Below, piece after piece: positions 53,097 to 61,439 of a stretch of 64,000 nucleotides of DNA; the stretch's first letter is position 1, and each line of letters starts with the position of its first letter. The notes under the pieces are model-generated. The model did no database searches. It saw only the letters and a program-made list of their open reading frames with translations, and was not told the origin of the DNA. The stretch comes from Pseudomonas brassicacearum. Its GTDB lineage: Bacteria > Pseudomonadota > Gammaproteobacteria > Pseudomonadales > Pseudomonadaceae. Position numbers and translations under genes: made by a program. Location of the stretch: positions 1-64,000 of the forward strand of contig NZ_MOBJ01000015.1 in NCBI RefSeq assembly GCF_003732225.1. The letters run 5' to 3'.

Positions 53097-53528
53097 ATGA
53101 AAATGCCCAAACGCTTGATCGCCAGCCTGGGTGTATTGATGCTCGGCGCCACGCCCTTGCTCCACGTAAGCGCCGATGAACGCGACGATCATGATCGCGG
53201 CGGCCCGCGGTATGAGCATCGTGGCGATGAACACCGCGAGCATGGCCCTGAATACAGACAGCCACCTCGGGACTTCGGTCCGGTACGCGAAGTGATCCGC
53301 GTCAACCACGGGTATTTCGTACGCGGTGCGCCACCACCGCCGGGCGTTCGCTGGGTCAGAGGCCAACCTTTGCCGCGCGGCTACTACGGCGAACGCCTGG
53401 ACAGCCGAGCCCTCGAACACTTGCCGTACTACCCGGGTTACGAATGGCGACGCATGGGCGGCGACATTGTGCTGATCGCCATAGGCACCGGGGTGGTTTA
53501 TGAGGTGCTGGAGGGTGTGCTGTATTGA
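53097..53528 (+). CDS. RcnB/CigR-like periplasmic protein
   Basis: A 143-residue exported protein. The signal peptide ends near residue 26 (VSADERDD), followed by a His/Asp/Arg-rich stretch (DDHDRGGPRYEHRGDEHREH) and a conserved domain with GYFVRGAPPPPGVRWVRG and a hydrophobic region near the C-terminus (IVLIAIGTGVVYEVLEG). This matches RcnB/CigR-type proteins; the His-rich part could bind metal. Start chosen from TGAGGAAG upstream. Confidence 0.85.
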   Translation: MKMPKRLIASLGVLMLGATPLLHVSADERDDHDRGGPRYEHRGDEHREHGPEYRQPPRDFGPVREVIRVNHGYFVRGAPPPPGVRWVRGQPLPRGYYGERLDSRALEHLPYYPGYEWRRMGGDIVLIAIGTGVVYEVLEGVLY

Positions 53529-53565
53529 GTGTTGATCAGGGTTTTGTGTAGTCCGAACCGCCGTC

Positions 53566-53629
53566 ATCGCGAGCAAGCTCGCTCCCACATTGAAATGCGT
53601 TCCCCTGTGGGAGCGAGCTTGCTCGCGAT
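53566..53629. repeat. REP doublet, family A
   Basis: Two near-perfect inverted copies of the GAGCGAGCTTGCTCGC repeat about 18 bp apart, between converging genes. Confidence 0.92.
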
Positions 53630-53664
53630 GAGGCCCTGACAGGCAACCTAGCTCTCAAACCTGC

Positions 53665-54009
53665 TCAAAAAATCGACAAATCCAGTGGCCGTATCGCACC
53701 CATCCAGATCGCATGGTCAGTGTGGTCGGCCAGGTCATCACCGGTATCCGGGTGCACAAACACCACCAAACCTTTGCGATTGAGCGCCAGCCACGGCAGC
53801 ACTTCGCCAAGCTGCTCCGGCGCGAAGGCCAACTGGCAGCTCCAGTCCGGGTGCGGGCCTACCGGCCGTTCGTGCACCCGGCCCATCGTCAGCGGAAACA
53901 ACTGCGCAGCCTGCTCACACAGGGCTCGCGCCTGGTCGATGGTGTTTGCGTCGAAGTAAACGTGGGCGTGGTAGCCCTTGATCCGTTGCATGCCCTTGAT
54001 CTGTTGCAT
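53665..54009 (-). CDS. DOPA 4,5-dioxygenase-like protein
   Basis: A 114-residue protein with the small DOPA-dioxygenase family pattern: IKGYHAHVYFD at the start, MGRVHERPVGPHPDWSCQLAF in the middle and LVVFVHPDTGDDLADHTDHAIW near the end, providing conserved His residues for a metal. The substrate is unknown in bacteria. The first 12 residues are a duplicated hexapeptide (MQQIKG-MQRIKG), so the start could be either ATG. Confidence 0.85.
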   Translation of the reverse strand: MQQIKGMQRIKGYHAHVYFDANTIDQARALCEQAAQLFPLTMGRVHERPVGPHPDWSCQLAFAPEQLGEVLPWLALNRKGLVVFVHPDTGDDLADHTDHAIWMGAIRPLDLSIF

Positions 54010-54047
54010 AGCGTTCTCGTGTCTTGGGATTCATTCCAGCCGCAACG

Positions 54048-54998
54048 CTACACCGCAATCGACGGCAGGGCCAAACCTGTCAGCGACTCCGCGCTGCTGG
54101 CCTGTTCGGTCATCAGCCAGTCAACGAACTTCTGGATCAGCGCGCTGCGGCGTTTGCGCTGGGGCAGGACCACGTAATAACCGAAGCTCGACATCGCCGT
54201 CTCGGCAATCGGCCGGCACAACAAGCCTTGCGCCAGCAAGTTATCCACAAGGTGTCGCCAACCGATGGCCACGCCCTGGCCACCAATCGCCGCTTGAATC
54301 AGCAGCGTGTAATTGTCGAAGCGCAACTGCCCCGGCGCGGGAGGGGTGGCGATGCCCAAGGTGCGGAACACGCCGCTCCAGTCGAACCAGTGGCTGCTGT
54401 TTTCGCCGCGCAAATGCAGCAACGGCAACTCTTGCAGAGCGTGGGCAGGCAGGGGCACCGCGCGGTCTTTAAGCAGCAGCGGGCTGCACACCGGAAATAC
54501 TTCTTCGCTGAACAACCAATGACTTTCACCCTGTTTGAAACGCCCATCACCAAACAGCACGGCCACGTCAATGTCGGTGCGCAGCATGTTGTGGCTGCGC
54601 TCGCTGGTGACCAGGCTGACGTCCACCTGCGGATTGGCTTCATGAAAACGGTGCAGTCGCGGCATCAGCCAATACGCGGCAAAGGCGAAGTCGGTGGCCA
54701 CCTGCAACACCTCGTGCTGATGCTGGGCGCTGATCGCATTCAGCCCGGCGTCGATGCTCTGCAAACCGGCCTGCACTTGCTCGAACAGAATCGCCCCGGC
54801 CTCGGTCAGCTCGATACCTCGGTAGATGCGGTCGAACAGCCGCGTACCGAGTTGCTCCTCCAACCGTTTGATCTGCTGGCTGACAGCCGGTTGCGTGGTG
54901 CCCAGCTCCACTGCCGCGGCGGTGAAGCTGCGATGACGCGCAGCGGCTTCAAAGGCGCGGAACAGGTCCAGGGACAAATCACCAAGGGCGTCATACAT
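54048..54998 (-). CDS. LysR-type regulator of choline sulfate use
   Basis: A 316-residue LysR regulator. N-terminal helix-turn-helix: LFRAFEAAARHRSF, then TQPAVSQQIKRLEEQLG. The C-terminal domain senses a ligand, presumably choline sulfate or choline. It is divergent from betC across about 114 bp, the usual layout for the regulator of choline sulfate utilisation. An ATAAG-N5-CTTAT dyad overlaps its own start (54997-55011). Confidence 0.9.
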   Translation of the reverse strand: MYDALGDLSLDLFRAFEAAARHRSFTAAAVELGTTQPAVSQQIKRLEEQLGTRLFDRIYRGIELTEAGAILFEQVQAGLQSIDAGLNAISAQHQHEVLQVATDFAFAAYWLMPRLHRFHEANPQVDVSLVTSERSHNMLRTDIDVAVLFGDGRFKQGESHWLFSEEVFPVCSPLLLKDRAVPLPAHALQELPLLHLRGENSSHWFDWSGVFRTLGIATPPAPGQLRFDNYTLLIQAAIGGQGVAIGWRHLVDNLLAQGLLCRPIAETAMSSFGYYVVLPQRKRRSALIQKFVDWLMTEQASSAESLTGLALPSIAV

Positions 54999-55112
54999 AA
55001 GCTGTTCTTATCCTAGTCATTGCCTGGCGTGGGCTTTACCACGAAGTGCGTGGGCTACATCCTCGATCACAGCACTTTCGCATAACTCCTCACTATGGAA
55101 TGCCGCGATCAC

Positions 55113-56627
55113 ATGAAGCGCAAGAACATTCTTTTCATCATGGCCGATCAAATGGCTGCGCCCCTGTTGCCGTTCTACGGCCCATCGCCGATCAAGCTGC
55201 CCAACCTGAGCCGCCTGGCCGCGCAAGGCGTGGTATTCGACGCCGCGTATTGCAATAGCCCGTTGTGCGCACCTTCGCGGTTCACCCTGGTCAGCGGCCA
55301 GTTGCCGAGCAAGATCGGCGCCTACGACAACGCGGCGGATTTTCCTGCAGACGTGCCGACCTATGCCCACTACCTGCGGCGCCTCGGCTACCGCACCGCG
55401 TTGTCCGGCAAGATGCACTTCTGTGGTCCGGATCAGCTGCATGGCTACGAAGAACGCCTGACCAGCGATATCTATCCGGCTGACTACGGTTGGGCAGTGA
55501 ACTGGGATGAACCGGACGTGCGCCCGAGCTGGTATCACAACATGTCCTCGGTGCTACAGGCCGGGCCCTGCGTGCGCACCAATCAGCTGGATTTCGATGA
55601 AGAGGTGGTGTTCAAGGCCCAGCAGTACCTGTTCGATCATATCCGCGAAGACGGCGATCAGCCGTTCTGTCTGACCGTGTCGATGACTCACCCACACGAT
55701 CCGTACACCATTCCCAAAGCCTTTTGGGACCTGTACGACGACAAAGATATCCCGCTGCCGGAAACCCCGGCGCAAACCGATCTCGATCCGCATTCCCAGC
55801 GTCTGCTCAAGGTTTACGATCTGTGGGGCAAGCCGCTGCCTGTGGATAAGATTCGCGATGCGCGGCGCGCCTATTTCGGTGCGTGCAGCTATATCGACAG
55901 CAACGTCGGCAAACTTCTGCAAACCCTCGAGGATACGGGGCTGATCGACGACACCATCATTGTCTTTTCCGGTGACCACGGCGACATGCTCGGCGAGCGT
56001 GGGCTCTGGTACAAAATGCACTGGTTCGAAATGGCCGCCCGCGTACCGCTGCTGGTCAGCACGCCGGGGCAGTTCGCTGCTGGGCGAGTCAGTGCTGCGG
56101 TGTCCACCGCCGATCTGCTGCCGACCCTGGTGGAATTGGCCGGTGGCAGCCTGGAACCCGGTTTGCCACTGGACGGTCGCTCGCTGGTTCCACACTTGCA
56201 GGGGCAGGGCGGGCACGACGAAGTGTTCGGCGAGTACATGGCCGAAGGCACGATCAGCCCGCTGATGATGATCCGCCGTGGCGCGTACAAATTCATCTAC
56301 AGCGAAGACGACCCATGTCTGCTCTTCGATGTGCACAACGATCCGCACGAACAGGAAGAACTCAGCCAATCCGTGCAACATCGCCAGATGTTCGACGATT
56401 TTCTCGCCGAAGCACGCGCTAAATGGGATATCCCGGCAATCCACCAACAGGTGCTCGCCAGCCAGCGTCGACGACGTTTCGTCACTCAGGCGCTGACCCT
56501 CGGCAAGCTGAAGAGCTGGGACCACCAGCCGCTGGTCGACGCCAGTCAGCAGTACATGCGCAACCACATCGACCTTGATGATCTGGAGCGCAAAGCACGT
56601 TATCCACAACCCTGCCAAAACCAATAA
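55113..56627 (+). CDS. betC: Choline-sulfatase
   Basis: A 504-residue type I sulfatase that splits choline-O-sulfate to choline and sulfate. The formylglycine signature C52-A-P-S-R (in NSPLCAPSRFTLVSGQ) and the metal site FIMADQM at the N-terminus are present, as are SGKMHFCG and FSGDHGDMLGE. The C-terminal choline-sulfatase extension is present. The ATG at 55113 gives the family start MKRKNILFIMADQ; an ATG six codons earlier is possible. The substrate-binding gene starts 15 bp downstream. Confidence 0.95.
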   Translation: MKRKNILFIMADQMAAPLLPFYGPSPIKLPNLSRLAAQGVVFDAAYCNSPLCAPSRFTLVSGQLPSKIGAYDNAADFPADVPTYAHYLRRLGYRTALSGKMHFCGPDQLHGYEERLTSDIYPADYGWAVNWDEPDVRPSWYHNMSSVLQAGPCVRTNQLDFDEEVVFKAQQYLFDHIREDGDQPFCLTVSMTHPHDPYTIPKAFWDLYDDKDIPLPETPAQTDLDPHSQRLLKVYDLWGKPLPVDKIRDARRAYFGACSYIDSNVGKLLQTLEDTGLIDDTIIVFSGDHGDMLGERGLWYKMHWFEMAARVPLLVSTPGQFAAGRVSAAVSTADLLPTLVELAGGSLEPGLPLDGRSLVPHLQGQGGHDEVFGEYMAEGTISPLMMIRRGAYKFIYSEDDPCLLFDVHNDPHEQEELSQSVQHRQMFDDFLAEARAKWDIPAIHQQVLASQRRRRFVTQALTLGKLKSWDHQPLVDASQQYMRNHIDLDDLERKARYPQPCQNQ

Positions 56628-56642
56628 CGTAAGGGGAAGAAC

Positions 56643-57575
56643 ATGCAAAGGTTATCCATAGTACTGACGGCGGGGCTGCTGGCCTTGAGCAGTGTGTCGG
56701 CCTACGCCGAGCAAAGCTGCGACACGGTGAAGATGGCGGACCCGGGCTGGAGCGACATCGCCGCGACCAACGCCATCACCGGTTTCCTGCTTGAAGGCAT
56801 GGGTTACAAGGCCAAGGTCGACACCCTGGCGGTGCCGATCACCTTTGGCGGGCTCAAGGATGGCCAGGTCGATGTGTTCCTGGGCAACTGGATGCCGGCG
56901 CAGCAGGGTTTCTACGACAAGTTCGTGGCCAATGGCGATGTCACCCAACTGTCGAAGAACCTCGACGGCACCGAGTTCACCCTGGCGGTACCGGACTATG
57001 TGTGGGACGCCGGTGTGCATGACTTTGCCGACCTGAACAAATACGCCGAGCTACACCCAAAAGAAGTTGATAAAAAGATCTACGGCATTGGCTCCGGCGC
57101 GCCGGCGAACATCTCGCTGCAAGAGATCATCAAGAAGAACGATTTCGACCTAGGCCAATGGAAGCTGATTGAGTCCAGCGAACAGGCGATGCTCGCCGAA
57201 GTGTCCCGCGCGGTGAAAAAACAGAAGTTCGTGACCTTCCTCGGCTGGACCCCGCACCCGATGAACGTGCAACTGAAAATGCATTACCTGAAGGGCGGCG
57301 AGAAGTACTTCGGCGACACCGGCAGCGTCCACACCCTGACCCGTAAAGGTTATGCACAGGCCTGCCCGAACGTCGGCAAACTGCTGACCAACCTGAGCTT
57401 CACCCAGGAGATGGAGAACAGCATCATGGCCGAGGTGGTGAACAAGAAGGTCAGCAACGCCGATGCGGCGAAGGCGTGGATCAAGGCTAATCCGGCAGTG
57501 CTGGAGAAGTGGCTGGACGGCGTGAAAACGGCGGATGGGAAGGATGCATTGTCAGTGGTCAAAGCCAAGTTATAA
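56643..57575 (+). CDS. choX: Choline-type ABC substrate-binding protein
   Basis: A 310-residue periplasmic binding protein of the ProX/ChoX (OpuAC) family. The signal peptide ends near AYAEQ (residue 22). Sequence features include VFLGNWMPAQQGF, and Trp residues (GWSDI, GNWMP, LGWTPHP) that can form the aromatic box for the trimethylammonium group. No permease or ATPase gene follows, so it may use a transporter encoded elsewhere, as orphan binding proteins do with CbcWV in P. aeruginosa. It sits in an operon with betC. Confidence 0.9.
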   Translation: MQRLSIVLTAGLLALSSVSAYAEQSCDTVKMADPGWSDIAATNAITGFLLEGMGYKAKVDTLAVPITFGGLKDGQVDVFLGNWMPAQQGFYDKFVANGDVTQLSKNLDGTEFTLAVPDYVWDAGVHDFADLNKYAELHPKEVDKKIYGIGSGAPANISLQEIIKKNDFDLGQWKLIESSEQAMLAEVSRAVKKQKFVTFLGWTPHPMNVQLKMHYLKGGEKYFGDTGSVHTLTRKGYAQACPNVGKLLTNLSFTQEMENSIMAEVVNKKVSNADAAKAWIKANPAVLEKWLDGVKTADGKDALSVVKAKL

Positions 57576-57588
57576 AGTCCGAGGACGC

Positions 57589-57667
57589 CATCGTCGGATC
57601 GCCGCCCGGAGCAAGCTCGCTCCCACAGGGAAATGCGCGAACCTGTGGGAGCGAGCTTGCTCGCGAA
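57589..57667. repeat. REP doublet, family A
   Basis: Inverted copies of the GAGCGAGCTTGCTCGC repeat between the choX stop and the SulP start. Confidence 0.9.
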
Positions 57668-57741
57668 TCGACTTTTGCCCTTGCACCGCCGCAACTGAAA
57701 CACCACCCTGAAGCATTTTCAGTCACTCACCGAGAGGATCC

Positions 57742-59310
57742 ATGGCAATCCCCAACCGCCATAAACTCTTCCCCTTTCTCAGCTGGCTGCCCAGGCAAAC
57801 CCGCGCCAACGTCGGCCGCGATCTTGTCGTTGGCCTCAGCGGGGCGATTCTTGCGTTGCCGCAATCCATTGCCTACGCATTGATCGCCGGGTTACCCGCC
57901 GAATATGGCTTGTACGCCGCCATCATTCCGGTGTTGATCGCCTGCCTCTGGGGTTCCTCCTGGCATTTGATCTGTGGCCCGACGGCGGCAATCTCTATCG
58001 TTCTTTACGCCAGCGTCAGTCCCTTGGCCGTGCCCGGCTCCCAGGATTACGTCACGCTGATTCTGCTGCTGACCTTCCTCGCCGGTGTTTTCCAGTGGCT
58101 GCTGGGCATGTTGCGCTTCGGTGCCTTGGTGAACTTCGTCTCGCACTCGGTGGTGCTGGGTTTCACCCTCGGTGCGGCGGTGGTGATCGCCCTCGGGCAG
58201 TTGCCGAACCTGTTGGGGCTGGACCTGCCGAATCAGGCCACGGCGTTGAACAGCCTGATGTCATTGATCGGCGACATCGGCGCGCTGGATAAACCGTCGC
58301 TGGTGCTGGGCCTCGTCACGCTGGCGGTAGGCATCGCGCTGAAACTGCTGCTGCCGCGTTGGCCGAGCCTGCTGATCAGCCTGATCTTCAGCGGCCTGTT
58401 GGTGTGGCTGTGGCCATCGATGTTTGGCCATGTGAAGTTGGTCAGCTCATTCGTGGGCCGGTTGCCGCCGTTCAGCCCGTTGCCGCTGGATCTGGACCTG
58501 ATGTTGCGTCTGCTGCCCAGCGCGGTGGCGGTCGGCATGCTCGGGCTGGTCACCAGCCTGTCGATTGCCCGCTCGTTGTCGGCGCGTTCGCAGCAGTTGC
58601 TCGATGCGAATCAGGAAGTTCGCGCGCAGGGGCTTTCGAACATTGTCGGCAGTTTTTTCTCAGGCTCCTTGTCGGCCGGCTCCTTCACCCGTTCAGGTTT
58701 GAGTTATGAAGCGGGCGCCTGCTCGCCGTTGGCCGGGGTGTTCTCGGCGCTGTGGGTGGCGTTGTTTGCGGTGGCTGGGGCGGCGCTGATTGCGCATATC
58801 CCGATTCCGGCCATGGCCGGGAGCATTCTGCTGATTTGCTGGGGATTGGTGGACCATCGCGGCATTCGCGCGTTGTTCCGGGTCAGCCATGCCGAATTCG
58901 CGGTGATGGCACTGACCTGCGTCGCGACCTTGCTGCTGGAGCTACAAACGGCAATCTATGCCGGTGTGCTGGTCTCGCTGTTCTTCTACCTCAAGCGCAC
59001 CTCACAACCCCGCGTGCAGCAGTGGCGCGAAGGCGATGAAGAGATTCTGCGGGTCGGCGGCTCGATCTTCTTCGGCGCCAGCCACTACCTGCAAGTGCGT
59101 TTGCAACGCACTCAAGGGTTGAAGGTGGTGATCGAAGGGCAGTACATCAACTTCATCGACTATTCCGGCGTGGAGATGCTGCACCAGGAAGCGCGACGAC
59201 TGCTCAGACAAGGCCGCAGCCTGATCCTGCGCCGGGCGCGGGGGCATGTGGTCGAGGAGTTGATGAAGCTCGAAGGACCGGAGAAATGCCCGATCCGGTT
59301 CGAGGATTAA
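57742..59310 (+). CDS. SulP-family sulfate transporter, choline sulfate locus
   Basis: A 522-residue inner-membrane transporter with 10-12 hydrophobic segments (GLSGAILALPQSIAYALIAGLP first) and a C-terminal STAS domain (about 420-515; NFIDYSGVEML). The central membrane region has the SulP pattern GSFTRSGLSYEAG. Beside betC it could take up, or export, the sulfate released from choline sulfate (inference). It differs clearly from the other SulP protein at 35508. GAGAGGATC precedes the start. Confidence 0.9.
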   Translation: MAIPNRHKLFPFLSWLPRQTRANVGRDLVVGLSGAILALPQSIAYALIAGLPAEYGLYAAIIPVLIACLWGSSWHLICGPTAAISIVLYASVSPLAVPGSQDYVTLILLLTFLAGVFQWLLGMLRFGALVNFVSHSVVLGFTLGAAVVIALGQLPNLLGLDLPNQATALNSLMSLIGDIGALDKPSLVLGLVTLAVGIALKLLLPRWPSLLISLIFSGLLVWLWPSMFGHVKLVSSFVGRLPPFSPLPLDLDLMLRLLPSAVAVGMLGLVTSLSIARSLSARSQQLLDANQEVRAQGLSNIVGSFFSGSLSAGSFTRSGLSYEAGACSPLAGVFSALWVALFAVAGAALIAHIPIPAMAGSILLICWGLVDHRGIRALFRVSHAEFAVMALTCVATLLLELQTAIYAGVLVSLFFYLKRTSQPRVQQWREGDEEILRVGGSIFFGASHYLQVRLQRTQGLKVVIEGQYINFIDYSGVEMLHQEARRLLRQGRSLILRRARGHVVEELMKLEGPEKCPIRFED

Positions 59311-59331
59311 ACCGACATCACGATGGCCCCC

Positions 59332-59420
59332 TGTGGGAGCGAGCTTGCTCGCGATGACGCCAGCAACTTCCAGCACTGATGTGACTGACAGATGGCTATC
59401 GCGAGCAAGCTCGCTCCCAC
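59332..59420. repeat. REP doublet, family A
   Basis: Inverted copies of the GAGCGAGCTTGCTCGC repeat about 43 bp apart, between converging SulP and aroE. Confidence 0.92.
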
Positions 59421-59425
59421 ATTGG

Positions 59426-60247
59426 TTATAACGCCAACTGCCGACGGAGTTCGGCCAGCACCGGTGCGGTGTCCGGGCGTACGCCGCGCCACAGGAAGAA
59501 TGCTTCGGCGGCCTGTTCGGCGAGCATCCCCAAGCCATCCATCGACACCGCAGCGCCGTGTTCGCTGGCCCAGCGGCAGAACGAGGTCGGTTCCTTGCCG
59601 TACATCATGTCGTAGCAAACGGTCTTGCCCGGTTCGATCAGGCTGCTGGCAATCGGCGGTACATCGCCTGACAGACTGGCCGACGTTGCGTTGATGATCA
59701 GGTCGACCGGCTCACGTAGCCAGTCGAAACCACTGGCAGACACCGGGCCGAGATCGGCGAACAGTTCGGCCAGCAATTCGGCTTTTTCCACTGTACGGTT
59801 GGCGATGATCACCGACGCCGGCTGCTCGGCCAGCAACGGTTCCAACGCGCCACGCACCGCACCGCCTGCGCCCAGCAGCAGAATGCGTTTACCGCGCAGG
59901 CTGAACCCGGCGTTGACCATCAAATCCCGCACCAGCCCGGCGCCATCAGTGTTGTCACCCAACAGGCTGCCATCCGCCAGTTTGCTCAAGGTGTTGACCG
60001 CACCCGCTCGCTGCGCCCGTTCCGTCAGGCTATTGGCCAGACGATAGGCCTCCTCCTTGAACGGCACCGTGACGTTGGCGCCACGACCTTCGTTGAAAAA
60101 CGCCCGGGCACAACCGGAAAAGTCATCCAGCGGCGCCAGCAAGGTGCTGTAGTCCAGGTGCTGAGCGGTCTGCTCGGCAAACAGGCGATGGATCAACGGC
60201 GATTTGCTGTGGCCAATCGGATTACCGAATACGACGTAACGGTCCAT
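59426..60247 (-). CDS. aroE: Shikimate dehydrogenase
   Basis: A 273-residue NADPH-dependent enzyme of aromatic amino acid synthesis that reduces dehydroshikimate. N-terminal substrate domain: FGNPIGHSKSP and NVTVPFKEEAY with the catalytic Lys. NADP-binding Rossmann domain: LLGAGGAVRGAL and NRTVEKAELL. DMMYGKEPTSF and GLGMLAEQAAEAF complete the family set. It is downstream of hemF with a REP doublet between. Confidence 0.96.
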   Translation of the reverse strand: MDRYVVFGNPIGHSKSPLIHRLFAEQTAQHLDYSTLLAPLDDFSGCARAFFNEGRGANVTVPFKEEAYRLANSLTERAQRAGAVNTLSKLADGSLLGDNTDGAGLVRDLMVNAGFSLRGKRILLLGAGGAVRGALEPLLAEQPASVIIANRTVEKAELLAELFADLGPVSASGFDWLREPVDLIINATSASLSGDVPPIASSLIEPGKTVCYDMMYGKEPTSFCRWASEHGAAVSMDGLGMLAEQAAEAFFLWRGVRPDTAPVLAELRRQLAL

Positions 60248-60264
60248 CAGGATTCCTCATTCGC

Positions 60265-60346
60265 GTAGGAGCTGCCGAAGGCTGCGATCTTTTGATCTAA
60301 ATCGGCGCAACGCCTTGAACAGATCGCAGCCTTCGGCAGCTCCTAC
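60265..60346. repeat. REP doublet, family B, reversed order
   Basis: Two inverted AGATCGCAGCCTTCGGCAGC units with outward orientation opposite to the other family B doublets (the GTAGGAGCTGCC form comes first). It lies between hemF and aroE, which run the same way. Confidence 0.88.
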
Positions 60347-60351
60347 AGGGG

Positions 60352-61260
60352 TTAGGCCAACCAATCGCGGTCTTGCAGGAAATACTCGGTCAGGCGCGCT
60401 TCTTCGCTGCCAGGCTCGGCCTTCCAGTCGTAGCCCCAGCGCACTTGCGGCGGCAGCGACATGAGGATCGACTCGGTACGCCCACCCGATTGCAGACCAA
60501 ACAGCGTGCCACGGTCGTACACCAGGTTGAACTCGACGTAGCGCCCACGACGAAATTCCTGGAACTCGCGCTGCTTCGCGGTGAAGGCTTGCGCCTTGCG
60601 ACGCTGGACGATTGGCAGATAAGCGTCAATGTAAGCGTCGCCGATGGCACGCATGAAGGCGAAGCAGGTGTCGAAGTCCCACTCGTTCAAGTCATCGAAG
60701 AACAGGCCACCGATACCCCGAGGCTCGTTGCGATGCTTGATGTGGAAATAGCTGTCGCACCAGTCTTTATAACGGCTGTAGACGTCCGGACCAAACGGCG
60801 CGCAGGCCTGCGCGGCCACGCGGTGCCAGTGCACGCAGTCTTCTTCATTGCCGTAGTAAGGGGTCAGGTCGAAGCCGCCGCCAAACCACCAGACCGGCTC
60901 TTCGCCTTCTTTCTCGGCGATGAAAAAGCGCACGTTGGCGTGGGAGGTCGGTACATGCGGATTGTGCGGGTGAATCACCAGCGACACGCCGAGGGCTTCG
61001 AAGCCGCGTCCGGCCAGTTCCGGCCGATGAGCGCTGGCGGAAGGCGGAAGACCGCTACCAAAGACGTGTGAAAAGTTGACGCCGCCCTTCTCGATAACTG
61101 CGCCGTTTTCGATCACCCGCGTACGACCGCCACCACCGGCAGGCCGGGTCCAGGCGTCTTCGACGAAGCGAGTACCACCGTCTTCGGCTTCCAGCGCGGC
61201 ACAAATACGGTCTTGCAGGTCGAGCAGGTAGGCTTTTACGGCCTCGGTGCGGGTAGTCAT
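60352..61260 (-). CDS. hemF: Coproporphyrinogen III oxidase, aerobic
   Basis: A 302-residue oxygen-dependent enzyme converting coproporphyrinogen III to protoporphyrinogen IX. Conserved blocks: GGGGRTRVIENGAVIEKGGVN (split over the first third), LVIHPHNPHVPTSHAN, WWFGGGFDLTPYY and YVEFNLVYDRGTLFGLQ. The length is typical. An Anr-type box lies about 100 bp upstream (61361-61374); in P. aeruginosa hemF is reported to respond to Anr and Dnr. Confidence 0.96.
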   Translation of the reverse strand: MTTRTEAVKAYLLDLQDRICAALEAEDGGTRFVEDAWTRPAGGGGRTRVIENGAVIEKGGVNFSHVFGSGLPPSASAHRPELAGRGFEALGVSLVIHPHNPHVPTSHANVRFFIAEKEGEEPVWWFGGGFDLTPYYGNEEDCVHWHRVAAQACAPFGPDVYSRYKDWCDSYFHIKHRNEPRGIGGLFFDDLNEWDFDTCFAFMRAIGDAYIDAYLPIVQRRKAQAFTAKQREFQEFRRGRYVEFNLVYDRGTLFGLQSGGRTESILMSLPPQVRWGYDWKAEPGSEEARLTEYFLQDRDWLA

Positions 61261-61360
61261 GGCATCACCTTGAATCGGGCAAAGCTACGCGGCGCTCGAT
61301 CAGAACGGCGGCCGGCGCAAATGGGCGCGTAGCATAACACTGCACTCGTGACCGTCGCAG

Positions 61361-61374
61361 TTGACGAAGATCAA
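61361..61374. promoter_or_regulatory. Anr/Dnr (FNR-type) box
   Basis: TTGACGAAGATCAA, one mismatch from the TTGAT-N4-ATCAA consensus. It lies in the divergent hemF-qor gap, 100 bp from the hemF start and 65 bp from the qor start. Confidence 0.72.
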
Positions 61375-61439
61375 GCTTAGGAGTCCGATAGGGACCTTCG
61401 CCGAAAGACTGACGGCAAACACACCCAAGGAGAGTGCAG

